Positions 1-5,918 of a stretch of 6,559 nucleotides of DNA are shown here, piece by piece. This DNA is from Gammaproteobacteria bacterium (GTDB taxonomy: Bacteria; Pseudomonadota; Gammaproteobacteria; J113): positions 1 to 6,559 of the forward strand of contig RFJX01000188.1 of assembly GCA_003694425.1 (NCBI GenBank), in the 5' to 3' direction. Numbering within the stretch: the first letter of the stretch is position 1; each line of letters begins with the position of its first letter. The position numbers and the translations under genes were made by a program. A model generated the notes under the pieces. The model had not been told where the DNA came from. It searched no databases and worked only from the letters and a program-made list of their open reading frames with translations.

Positions 1-70
1 AGTCAGCAGTCAGCAGTCAGCAGTCAGCAGTCAGCAGTCGGCTTTCGGCTGTCGGCTTTCGGCTATCGGG
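1..70. repeat. Heptanucleotide tandem array (AGTCAGC / NNTCGGC)
   Basis: Ten consecutive 7-base units can be read without a gap. The first five are identical AGTCAGC, followed by AGTCGGC, TTTCGGC, TGTCGGC, TTTCGGC and TATCGGG. The array probably continues left of the window edge. Units share the TCRGC/TCGGC part and vary in the first two bases, which suggests expansion by slippage followed by divergence. It resembles in style the short tandemly repeated heptanucleotides described in cyanobacteria, but no relationship is claimed. It is noncoding as far as can be seen. Confidence 0.9.
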
Positions 71-147
71 CATGGTTGTTCCCCGCGCCGAGGGCGACCG
101 ATCTTCACATAACTATCTCTGCGTGCTCCGCGTCTCTGCGGTGAAAT
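61..147 (+). repeat. Dispersed repeat, copy A (about 87 bp)
   Basis: This segment aligns with 247-334 at roughly 85 percent identity by hand, with one single-base gap. Shared blocks include TGGTTGTT, CGAGGGCGA, ATCTTCACATAA, ATCTCTGCG and CGTCTCTGCGGTGAAAT. It follows directly on the heptamer array, as copy B follows a shorter heptamer array. The end of the unit (about 115-147) is a CTCTGCG-rich core that recurs near 2951-2987 and 3159-3191. Open frames across it run in several phases and show no protein family; I take it as noncoding. Positions 148-228, between the copies, show nothing I recognise. Confidence 0.8.
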
Positions 148-228
148 CTCAGGGTAAAGTCTTTCGACAGGCGTCGGGGATTACATCACCGCAGGGGTGG
201 GGAGTCGCAAGGTGGGAAGGCTGTTGCT

Positions 229-256
229 TGTCAGCGGTCGGCTATCGGCTCTCGGG
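229..256. repeat. Second, short heptanucleotide array
   Basis: Four 7-base units, TGTCAGC, GGTCGGC, TATCGGC and TCTCGGG, match the unit pattern of the array at 1-70. As there, the array leads straight into a copy of the 88-bp repeat. Array and repeat therefore behave as one composite unit that is present twice. Confidence 0.75.
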
Positions 257-334
257 GGTGGTTGTTTCCTGCACCGAGGGCGACGAATCTTCACATAAGA
301 AATCTCTGCGTCCTCTGCGTCTCTGCGGTGAAAT
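247..334 (+). repeat. Dispersed repeat, copy B (88 bp)
   Basis: This is the second copy of the repeat at 61-147, offset by 186-187 bases. Its core (302-334) reads as three near-repeats of CTCTGCG with about 10-base periodicity, ending in GCGGTGAAAT. The core aligns without gaps to 3159-3191 at 23 of 33 positions. The differences are mostly T/C exchanges that turn CTCTGCG into CTCCGTG. It lies about 75 bases past the stop codon of the first kinase gene. The remaining 335-408 carries only GC-rich short inverted repeats and no convincing terminator. Confidence 0.8.
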
Positions 335-408
335 CCGCGGTGATAGATACAGGCGCAAGGACGCCGGCGGCGAGGTCGGGGCCCTGATCCGGCCGGGCCG
401 TGGCGGTG

Positions 409-3000
409 TCAACCGGCTGGTTTCAGGGAGAGGATGGAGGTCAGGACCTCGTCCAGACGCGCCTCGAACGTGCGCATCAGATCGGGGGGGACCTCGCCGG
501 GCTGGTCGAGACAGGCCTCCAGTTGCCGGCACGCCGCATGCAAATCCTTGGCGCCGATGTTGCCGGAGATGCCCTTGAGGCGATGAAGCAGGGCGCCGGC
601 GGCCTTTCTGTCCCCGGCGGCCAGGTGGCCGCGCAGGGTTTCCGCCCCTTGGGCGTACTCCTCGTGGAAGTGCAGCAGCATGCGGCGGAAGGCCGGCCAG
701 TTGCGGCCCTCGTTGTGGGCCATGTCGAACCCGGCCAGCCGCCGCGGCCCCGCCGCCGGGATCCGCTCCGCCGCCCGCCTCCCGCGCTCCATCCGCGGCC
801 CGATCCATTCCCGCAGCAGGCCGAACAGGTGAGCCGGGTCGATCGGCTTGGGCGTGTGGGCGTCCATGCCGGCGGCCAGGCACTTCTCGATCTCCTCCGG
901 CAGGACGTGCGCGGTCATGGCGATGATCGGCAGGTCGTCGAAGCGGCCGTCCGCGCGGATCCGTCGGGTGGCCTCGTAACCGTCCAACACCGGCATCTGC
1001 AGGTCCATCAGCACCGCATCGAAGGCCTGTCGCCGGAGCATTTCCAGCGCCGCTTCCCCGTTGCCGGCGGTGGCCACCACGAGTCCGGCCTGTTCCAGCT
1101 CCTCCACGGCGATCTGCCGGTTGATGGCGTCGTCCTCCACCAGCAGGATGCGCGCGCCCCGGATCCCCCGTGCCGGTTGGTCCGCGGCCGCGGCAAGGGG
1201 GCCGGCGCCGGCGGCCTCCGGCAACCCGAAGGCGGCGGTGAAGACGAAGCGGCTGCCCCTGCCCGGCTCGCTCTGCACCCGGATGTCGCCTCCCATCAGG
1301 CGCGCCAGCTGCCGGCTGATGGCCAGCCCCAGGCCCGTGCCGCCATAGCGCCTGGTGGTGGAGGAGTCCGCCTGGGTGAACGGCTGGAACAGCCGCTCCG
1401 CCTGCTCCCGCGACAGTCCGATGCCGGTATCCGCCACGGAAAAGGCCAGCATCACCCTATCCGCTCCGCCGCCCGCTTCGGCCGTTGGATCGGGGACGGG
1501 CCGGATCTCCACCTCGATCCCGCCATGCGCGGTGAACTTGATGGCGTTGTTGACCAGGTTCAGCAGGACCTGGCCGACCCGCAGCGGATCGCCGATCAGG
1601 CGCTCCGGGACCGCCGGGTCGAGCGAGAGGCGCAGTTGCAGCCCCTTCTCGCGTGCCCTGAGTTCGGTCATGGCGGCGATCTTGTCCAGCACTTCCTCCC
1701 GCAGGCGAAAGGGGACCGCCTCGATCGCCACCCCGCCGGCCTCGATGCGGGAGAAATCGAGGATGTCGTCGATCACGCCGAGCAGCGCGTGCGACGCGGC
1801 CTCGGCCTTGGTCAGGTAGTCCCGCTGCCGCTCGCTCAGTTCCGTCTTCAGGGCCAGCCGGGTCATGCCGATCATGGCGTGGATCGGCGTGCGGATCTCG
1901 TGGCTCATGCGGGCGAGGAACGCCGACTTGACCCGGTCGGCCTCGATGGCCCGATCCCGGGCCGCCGCCAGTTCCCGGGTCCGTTGCGCGACCTTGTCCT
2001 CCAGGGCGAGGTTCAGCGCGGCGATCCCCTCCGCGTGCCTTCTCGATTCCTGGCTCAGGCTCGCCATCAGGTAGGCGGCCACGGCGCTGGTGATGACGAA
2101 CAGCTGCAGGGAGAGCAGGGAGACGTTCACGTGGTCCGCGGCGAACGGCCCGTGGCCCGCGGCGGTGCTCCAGCAGGCGACGCCATCCACGATCAGGATG
2201 GAGAGGGTGAGCCAGCGGAAATCGCCGACCAGGGCCATGAACAGCAAGGGCGGCAGCACCAGGTAGAACAGGTTGTATCCCGCCGCACCGGAGACCGCGC
2301 CCGGATCGAAGATCGCCACGGACAGCAGCAGGATCAGAACCGTGAGCGCGGCTGGCCTCCACTCGAACCGCTCCTGCCGCTCCTCTCCAAGCCCATGGCA
2401 CCAGCTCAGCAGCAGCGGCGTGAAGATGAGCACCCCCACGGCGTCCCCCAGCCACCAGGTCGGCCAGATCTCGGCAAGCCCGGCGGGCGGCGCCAGGCCG
2501 CCCAGCCACAACGAGACACTGCCCACGCTCGCGCTCACCAGGCACATCACCGGGATCACCGCGAGGAAGGTGAGCGTCTCGCGCAGATCGCCAAAGCGCA
2601 GCGGCAGGCGCCCGGTCCTGTCGAGGAGCCGGTAGCCTGCCAGCGGCTGCAACACCGATCCCGTGGCCGCAAGGGCGCCAGCGAGGAATACGCCGATGCC
2701 CGATGCCGTCTCCAGGTAGGCCAGCGTATCGACCGCGAAGGCGCCCAGCCAGATCCCGGGCCAGAGCCGGGTGCCGTACAGCAGCAATACCGCCAGGGAG
2801 ATGCCGGAGGGGGGCCAGAAGGAGGTGATGTCCCCCGGCAGCACGCCGAGTCCCTGCCCGATCTTCCCGCCGGCGAAATAGGCCGCCGCGACCACCAGAT
2901 TCTGCAGGATCAACCTCGACAAAGGGCCGTGCCCGACCCGTTCCTGCCCTACGGAGGTACGGAGATCACGGAGAGAATCTTTACCACGGTGTTTTTTCAA
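409..3000 (-). CDS. MASE1-domain hybrid sensor histidine kinase with receiver and Hpt domains
   Basis: This 863-residue inner-membrane kinase contains every module of a His-Asp-His phosphorelay. Residues about 32-313 are hydrophobic with some eight to ten membrane segments and match MASE1, a predicted integral-membrane sensor domain (FWPPSGI at 61-67, WWLGDAVGV at 182-190); its ligand is not known here. A coiled linker (about 320-355) leads to HisKA with SHEIRTP and the phospho-acceptor His367. HATPase_c follows, with N481/N485 in the N box, DTGIG (524-528) and GGTGLGL (553-559). The receiver (about 617-732) has acidic Glu622/Asp623/Asp624, phospho-acceptor Asp666, Thr696 and Lys718. The C-terminal Hpt carries [12 protein letters not shown] with His806. 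No catalytic residue appears lost. The first codon is TTG, and residues about 6-18 are encoded by a dispersed repeat, so a later TTG (2922 or 2913) is possible; both leave MASE1 intact. The gene is divergent from the second kinase. Kinase identity is very secure; signal and target are unknown. Confidence 0.95.
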   Translation of the reverse strand: MKKHRGKDSLRDLRTSVGQERVGHGPLSRLILQNLVVAAAYFAGGKIGQGLGVLPGDITSFWPPSGISLAVLLLYGTRLWPGIWLGAFAVDTLAYLETASGIGVFLAGALAATGSVLQPLAGYRLLDRTGRLPLRFGDLRETLTFLAVIPVMCLVSASVGSVSLWLGGLAPPAGLAEIWPTWWLGDAVGVLIFTPLLLSWCHGLGEERQERFEWRPAALTVLILLLSVAIFDPGAVSGAAGYNLFYLVLPPLLFMALVGDFRWLTLSILIVDGVACWSTAAGHGPFAADHVNVSLLSLQLFVITSAVAAYLMASLSQESRRHAEGIAALNLALEDKVAQRTRELAAARDRAIEADRVKSAFLARMSHEIRTPIHAMIGMTRLALKTELSERQRDYLTKAEAASHALLGVIDDILDFSRIEAGGVAIEAVPFRLREEVLDKIAAMTELRAREKGLQLRLSLDPAVPERLIGDPLRVGQVLLNLVNNAIKFTAHGGIEVEIRPVPDPTAEAGGGADRVMLAFSVADTGIGLSREQAERLFQPFTQADSSTTRRYGGTGLGLAISRQLARLMGGDIRVQSEPGRGSRFVFTAAFGLPEAAGAGPLAAAADQPARGIRGARILLVEDDAINRQIAVEELEQAGLVVATAGNGEAALEMLRRQAFDAVLMDLQMPVLDGYEATRRIRADGRFDDLPIIAMTAHVLPEEIEKCLAAGMDAHTPKPIDPAHLFGLLREWIGPRMERGRRAAERIPAAGPRRLAGFDMAHNEGRNWPAFRRMLLHFHEEYAQGAETLRGHLAAGDRKAAGALLHRLKGISGNIGAKDLHAACRQLEACLDQPGEVPPDLMRTFEARLDEVLTSILSLKPAG
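2951..2987 (-). repeat. Dispersed repeat core, copy D (inverted)
   Basis: Read on the minus strand, this has three CTCCGTG-like units of the same family as copies A, B and C. The 23 bases at 2951-2973 are the reverse complement of 3161-3183 at 20 of 23 positions. The copy lies inside the first codons of the MASE1 kinase as called, where it encodes residues about 6-18 (including SLRDLRTSV). Similar CTCYGYG repeats occur in intergenic DNA of many bacteria, to my recollection, and are often mistranslated into short hypothetical proteins. Confidence 0.75.
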
Positions 3001-3014
3001 AGCCGTCTCCGGCT
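3001..3014 (-). promoter_or_regulatory. Candidate ribosome binding site inside a small hairpin before the TTG start
   Basis: On the minus strand the bases just before TTG3000 read AGCCGGAGACGGCT. This contains GGAG six bases from the start codon, a workable Shine-Dalgarno. The same 14 bases form a perfect 5-bp stem (AGCCG/CGGCT) with loop GAGA, so the site would lie at the loop edge. It supports the TTG start but does not prove it. No convincing -10/-35 pair is seen further upstream. Confidence 0.35.
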
Positions 3015-3056
3015 GCTACTGTCGCCTTGGATTCGGAGCAACGCTGTGGGCCCCGG

Positions 3057-3116
3057 GCGATGCACCAACGTAATCCCTCGTGCCAGACGCGGAGGACGAA
3101 GCGTCCCGGGCATCGC
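3057..3116. repeat. Nested inverted repeats in the divergent kinase spacer
   Basis: Outer arms GCGATGC (3057-3063) and GCATCGC (3110-3116) are perfect inverted repeats. Inner arms GACGC (3086-3090) and GCGTC (3101-3105) are nested between them. The outer arms sit in near-identical surroundings (GGG before, ACC after). The structure occupies the middle of the 240-bp spacer between the two kinase genes and is itself flanked by inverted repeat cores D and C. It could be a degenerate palindromic element or a transcript hairpin. No protein-coding signal is seen in 3001-3240. Confidence 0.45.
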
Positions 3117-3158
3117 ACCAGGCCCGGCTCGACTACGGAGTCCTTCACTACAAGAACA

Positions 3159-3191
3159 AACTCCGTGACCTCCGTGCCTCTGTGGTGACAA
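3159..3191 (+). repeat. Dispersed repeat core, copy C
   Basis: Three CTCCGTG/CTCTGTG units ending in GTGGTGACA align without gaps to the core of copy B (302-334) at 23 of 33 positions. They are inverted relative to copy D. The copy is 50 bases before the second kinase gene. Short frames through it on the minus strand give the peptide HHRGTEVTE, which I take as translated repeat and not a gene. Confidence 0.75.
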
Positions 3192-3240
3192 GATAACAAA
3201 AGAACATCTCGCATGGAGCAGGAGCGGTTAAGCCAGAATC

Positions 3241-5025
3241 ATGAATTCCGACACCAGCGATTCCGATCGCTCCTTCGCCGGCGATGCTGCTTCCCTGCTG
3301 GGGGCGGTGGACGCCGAGATGGTGCGCATCCTCTACCACCACTTCCGCTCGGTCGCGATTGCCACCGTGGTCATCGCGCCGGTGATGGCCGCCCTGTTCT
3401 GGAACGGGCGCAACGGCGGCACGCTGGCCGCCTGGCTGGGGGCGATCGTGGCCATCACCGCCCTGCGGGCACTGCTCGTGCGCCGCTTTTCCACCGTTTC
3501 GCCGCCGACCGGCGAGATGTGGCAATGGGCCTGGTGGTACGCGGCCGGGGCGGCGCTGGCGGGCCTGACCTGGGGGCTGCTGCCCTGGCTCTTCTTCAGC
3601 GGCGCCACCGCCTTCCAGCAGTACCTGACGGTGCTGGTGCTCTCGGCCATGATCTCCGCCACCGCCACCGTCTATGCCGCCTTCCTCCCGGCCCACGGCC
3701 TCACCTCCCTCACCGAGATCGGCCCGCTGGCGCTGTGGTACCTGCAGCGGGGCGGCAGGGAGGACCTGATCCTTGCCGCTCTGCTGGGGGTGTTCATCAT
3801 CGCCCACCTGGAGATCACCCGCCGCCAGGGCGGGGTCCTGCGGGAGGCGGTGAGCCAGCGTTTCCGCAATCTGGAGCTGCTGCGCGTGGTCGACAGCAAG
3901 CGGCGCGAGGCGGAACGGGCCAACCAGGCCAAGACCCGCTTCCTGGCCGCCGCCAGCCATGACCTGCGCCAGCCGATGCACGCCATGGCCCTGTTCAGCG
4001 ACAGCCTCCGGGCGACGCTGACGGAGGAGGAGCAGAGGTCGTTGCACGCACGGCTGGAGGAGAGCATCCGCTCGATCCACGAGCTGCTGGACTCACTGCT
4101 GGACATCTCCCGGCTCGACGCCGGCACCATCCGGGTCCGCCGGCAGGTATTCGACCTGCCGCGGTTGCTGGAGGAGCTGGCGCTCCGTTTCCGTCCCCAG
4201 GCGCAGGAACGGGGGCTCGCGCTGGTGACGGAAATGGAGCCCTGCCGGGTCCGCAGCGACCCGGTCCTGGTCGAGGACATGGTCCGCAATCTCCTGGCCA
4301 ACGCGCTCAAGTACACCCGCCACGGAGAGGTGCGGCTGCGCTGCCGGCGCGAAGGGGAGCGGGCGCTGGTGGCGGTGGAGGACACCGGGCCCGGGATCCC
4401 CGAGGGGCTGCGGGAGCGGGTCTTCGAAGAGTTCTTCCAGGGCGGCAATCCCGAGCGGGACCGGAGCAAGGGACTGGGCCTGGGGCTCTCCATCGTGCGG
4501 CGCATGGCCCGGCTCCTCCAGGCCAACCTCCGGCTCGAGAGTACCGTTGGCAGCGGCTCGGTCTTCACCCTCTACCTGGAGGCGACGGACGAGCCGCCCG
4601 CGACGAGCGGGCCGGGGGAGCCGACCGGGGGCGGGAAGATGGACCTGCGGGTGCTGGTCATCGACGACGAGCGCCCGATCCTGGAGGGCATGCGCCACCT
4701 GCTCGAAGGCTGGGGTTGCCGGGTGCTGGTGGCGGAGTCGGCCGGGGAGGCGCTGGCACGCATTACCGACGCATCCTTCCTGCCTCAGGTGGTGATCGCC
4801 GATTACCGGCTGCGCGAGGGCCACACCGGCACCGAGGCGATCCGCCGGGTGCAGGATCTTCCCGGTTGCCAGGGGGCGGTGGGCGTGATCGTCACCGGAG
4901 ACACCGCCCCGGAGCGGCTGCGCGAGGCGCAGGCGGCCGGTTACGCGTTGCTGCACAAACCGGTCCCGCCCATGCGCCTGCGCGCCGCCCTGCGCAACCT
5001 GATCCAGGGTGGCGGCGGCCGATGA
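3241..5025 (+). CDS. Hybrid sensor histidine kinase/response regulator (DLRQP-type, NahK-like core)
   Basis: This 594-residue membrane kinase carries its own receiver. Residues about 36-190 hold roughly six hydrophobic segments, with no recognised extracellular sensor, PAS or HAMP domain. A short coiled linker (about 200-232) leads to HisKA with ASHDLRQPMHA and acceptor His240. The DLRQP variant of the H box is shared with hybrid kinases such as Pseudomonas NahK/ErcS'. HATPase_c shows N350/N354, DTGPG (381-385) and GLGLGLS (411-417). The receiver (about 469-590) has Asp475/Asp476, acceptor Asp521, Thr552 and Lys573. There is no Hpt, so onward transfer would need a separate Hpt or direct transfer. 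The ATG at 3241 has no Shine-Dalgarno at normal distance (AGGAG lies about 16 bases away). GTG3307, preceded by a G-run, is an alternative that keeps all membrane segments. It converges on the LuxR-type regulator gene with 16 bp between stops. The pairing of such a kinase with a LuxR-type regulator suggests, but does not prove, a cognate pair. Confidence 0.94.
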   Translation: MNSDTSDSDRSFAGDAASLLGAVDAEMVRILYHHFRSVAIATVVIAPVMAALFWNGRNGGTLAAWLGAIVAITALRALLVRRFSTVSPPTGEMWQWAWWYAAGAALAGLTWGLLPWLFFSGATAFQQYLTVLVLSAMISATATVYAAFLPAHGLTSLTEIGPLALWYLQRGGREDLILAALLGVFIIAHLEITRRQGGVLREAVSQRFRNLELLRVVDSKRREAERANQAKTRFLAAASHDLRQPMHAMALFSDSLRATLTEEEQRSLHARLEESIRSIHELLDSLLDISRLDAGTIRVRRQVFDLPRLLEELALRFRPQAQERGLALVTEMEPCRVRSDPVLVEDMVRNLLANALKYTRHGEVRLRCRREGERALVAVEDTGPGIPEGLRERVFEEFFQGGNPERDRSKGLGLGLSIVRRMARLLQANLRLESTVGSGSVFTLYLEATDEPPATSGPGEPTGGGKMDLRVLVIDDERPILEGMRHLLEGWGCRVLVAESAGEALARITDASFLPQVVIADYRLREGHTGTEAIRRVQDLPGCQGAVGVIVTGDTAPERLREAQAAGYALLHKPVPPMRLRAALRNLIQGGGGR

Positions 5026-5041
5026 GACCCCGCTGACAGCC

Positions 5042-5647
5042 TCAGGAGGGTTTCAGCTTCTTCATGGCCTGAAAGCGGGAGTGCACCCCGAGCTTGCGGT
5101 AGAGGACCACCAGGTGCTGCTTGACCGTCCCCTCGCTGACCCCGAGTTCGCGCGCCATCTCCTTGTTGGACTTGCCCTGCGCCAGCAGTCTCCAGATCTC
5201 CTGCTGGCGCGAGGTCAGGGTCTCCGGCTCCCGCAGCGGGTCCTGCTGCTCCTCGAGCATGCTGGAGGGGAGATAGGGTTCGCCGGAGGCGACCAGGCGG
5301 ATGGCGGCCTGCATCACCTTGCTGCTGGCCGACTTGGGGATGAAGCCCATGGCCCCGGCCGCCATGCAGGCCTGGATCACCGGCGCCGCATCGTTCCCGG
5401 AGATCACCACCACCGCGGTGGTGGTGAGGCTGCCGCACAACCGGCGCACACCGTCCACGCCGTTGATGCCGGGCATGTCGAGATCGAGCAGCACCAGGTC
5501 GGCGCCGCCCTCCAGGGCGCGGTCGAGGCGCAGCACCTCCTCGGCGCTGCGGGCCTCGTGAATGTCGTCGATCCCGTCGATCTCCAGGAGCAGGTAGCGC
5601 ATCCCCTCCCGGAACAGGGCGTGGTCATCGGCAATGATGACGTTCAT
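5042..5647 (-). CDS. LuxR-type (NarL/FixJ family) DNA-binding response regulator
   Basis: This 201-residue cytoplasmic transcription factor has the usual length for its family. The N-terminal receiver (about 1-118) has Asp7/Asp8 in IIADDHALFREGM, phospho-acceptor Asp55 in LLDLDMPG, Ser83 at the Thr/Ser switch position and Lys105. After a linker, the C-terminal helix-turn-helix (about 144-197) carries LTSRQQEIWRLLAQGKSNKE and EGTVKQHL, typical of GerE/LuxR domains. All phosphorylation residues are present, so it should be a genuine phosphate-controlled regulator. The ATG start is fixed by a strong GGAGGAGG seven bases upstream. It is the only DNA-binding protein in the window and is divergent from the adhesin gene across a 271-bp spacer with a palindrome 77 bp from its start. 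Adhesin control and autoregulation are inferred. The cognate kinase is either neighbouring hybrid kinase or one elsewhere. Confidence 0.95.
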   Translation of the reverse strand: MNVIIADDHALFREGMRYLLLEIDGIDDIHEARSAEEVLRLDRALEGGADLVLLDLDMPGINGVDGVRRLCGSLTTTAVVVISGNDAAPVIQACMAAGAMGFIPKSASSKVMQAAIRLVASGEPYLPSSMLEEQQDPLREPETLTSRQQEIWRLLAQGKSNKEMARELGVSEGTVKQHLVVLYRKLGVHSRFQAMKKLKPS

Positions 5648-5654
5648 GCATCCG

Positions 5655-5662
5655 CCTCCTCC
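5655..5662 (-). promoter_or_regulatory. Ribosome binding site of the LuxR-type regulator
   Basis: On the minus strand GGAGGAGG lies seven bases before ATG5647. This near-consensus site decides the start codon and predicts efficient translation. Confidence 0.85.
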
Positions 5663-5680
5663 GGCCCGTCATCGCCTGCA

Positions 5681-5709
5681 AGTATAAACGCATGGTATTG
5701 GACGGATAT
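5681..5709 (-). promoter_or_regulatory. Weak candidate promoter for the LuxR-type regulator
   Basis: On the minus strand TATACT (5686-5681) is a good sigma70 -10 box, giving a start of transcription near 5675 and a leader of under 30 bases. The -35 region about 17 bases upstream (5709-5704) is poor and overlaps the lone half-site GATATAG. A promoter with a poor -35 and an upstream palindrome centred near -58 would fit an activator-dependent promoter. This is inference. Confidence 0.3.
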
Positions 5710-5711
5710 AG
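5705..5711. promoter_or_regulatory. Possible third operator half-site
   Basis: GATATAG differs by one base from GTTATAG at 5735-5741, in the same orientation and exactly 30 bp away, about three helical turns. It may be an additional half-site for whatever binds the palindrome at 5724-5741, or a chance match in a short AT-rich stretch. Confidence 0.3.
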
Positions 5712-5723
5712 CGGAGGACCAGG

Positions 5724-5741
5724 CTATAACTTCCGTTATAG
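5724..5741. promoter_or_regulatory. 18-bp perfect palindrome, candidate operator
   Basis: CTATAAC-TTCC-GTTATAG has two perfect 7-base arms around a 4-base spacer. It lies between the divergent regulator and adhesin genes, 77 bp from the regulator start and 177 bp from the adhesin start. Its length and symmetry suit a dimeric helix-turn-helix regulator, and the adjacent LuxR-type protein is the obvious candidate. The arms are AT-rich and no T-run follows, so a terminator is unlikely. The partner is inferred from position only. Confidence 0.55.
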
Positions 5742-5760
5742 GTTTGTAACCAGAATCATA

Positions 5761-5789
5761 TTTTCCTCCCTCCTTTCCCTGCCTAATAT
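5761..5789 (+). promoter_or_regulatory. Weak candidate promoter for the adhesin gene
   Basis: TAATAT (5784-5789) is a fair -10 box, with TTTTCC (5761-5766) at 17-base spacing as a weak -35. Transcription would start near 5796, leaving a leader of about 120 bases and placing the palindrome centre near -63. The -35 match is poor, so activation by a bound regulator would be needed. Low confidence. Confidence 0.25.
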
Positions 5790-5855
5790 CTCCAGCAAGA
5801 GCAAACGGCGCGCACAAGCCGTCACTCACCTGCCGCACCGCCGGGCGGGCGCAGG

Positions 5856-5872
5856 ACCCCGCCTTCCGGGGT
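5856..5872 (+). other. GC-rich hairpin in the adhesin leader
   Basis: ACCCCG (5856-5861) and CGGGGT (5867-5872) pair perfectly around loop CCTTC. It lies 34 bases before the ribosome binding site and has no T-run, so it is not a classical terminator. It may affect leader stability or be incidental in GC-rich DNA. Confidence 0.35.
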
Positions 5873-5905
5873 TGGTCACAGCCGGATAACCGCACTGTCC
5901 CCGAG

Positions 5906-5912
5906 AAGGAGG
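5906..5912 (+). promoter_or_regulatory. Ribosome binding site of the adhesin gene
   Basis: AAGGAGG lies six bases before ATG5919, matching the anti-Shine-Dalgarno almost fully. It fixes the start codon of the partial adhesin gene. Confidence 0.88.
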
Positions 5913-5918
5913 CGTGGC

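Noticed and set aside
1..70. The heptamer array considered as a CRISPR array
   Set aside because: Units are 7 bases with no spacers, far from CRISPR repeat and spacer lengths, and no cas gene is present.
380..399. GGCCC/GGGCC inverted repeat downstream of the MASE1 kinase as a terminator
   Set aside because: The stem is only 5 bp with a 10-base loop and no T-run follows on the minus strand; such pairs are common in GC-rich DNA.
400..3168. A 922-codon open frame on the plus strand, antisense to the MASE1 kinase
   Set aside because: It is a by-product of GC-rich codon use on the opposite strand. Its translation is Arg/Gln/Pro/Gly-rich without any domain, while the minus-strand frame has every kinase motif.
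2981..3214. Short minus-strand frames between the kinases (77 and 64 codons)
   Set aside because: They translate the dispersed repeat (HHRGTEVTE and its frame-shifted version), a known source of false small genes.
3148..4080. A 310-codon open frame on the minus strand over the second kinase
   Set aside because: Low-complexity Gln/Gly/Arg-rich translation with no family resemblance. The plus strand has conserved kinase motifs throughout, and part of the frame is repeat DNA.
5026..5041. The 16-bp gap between the convergent stops as a bidirectional terminator
   Set aside because: Too short, with no inverted repeat or T-run; if a terminator exists it would have to lie inside the coding regions.
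5009..5749. A 246-codon open frame on the plus strand antisense to the LuxR-type regulator
   Set aside because: Composition is that of a shadow frame (His/Gly/Leu-rich) and no motif is visible. The regulator on the minus strand is complete with all key residues and a strong ribosome site.
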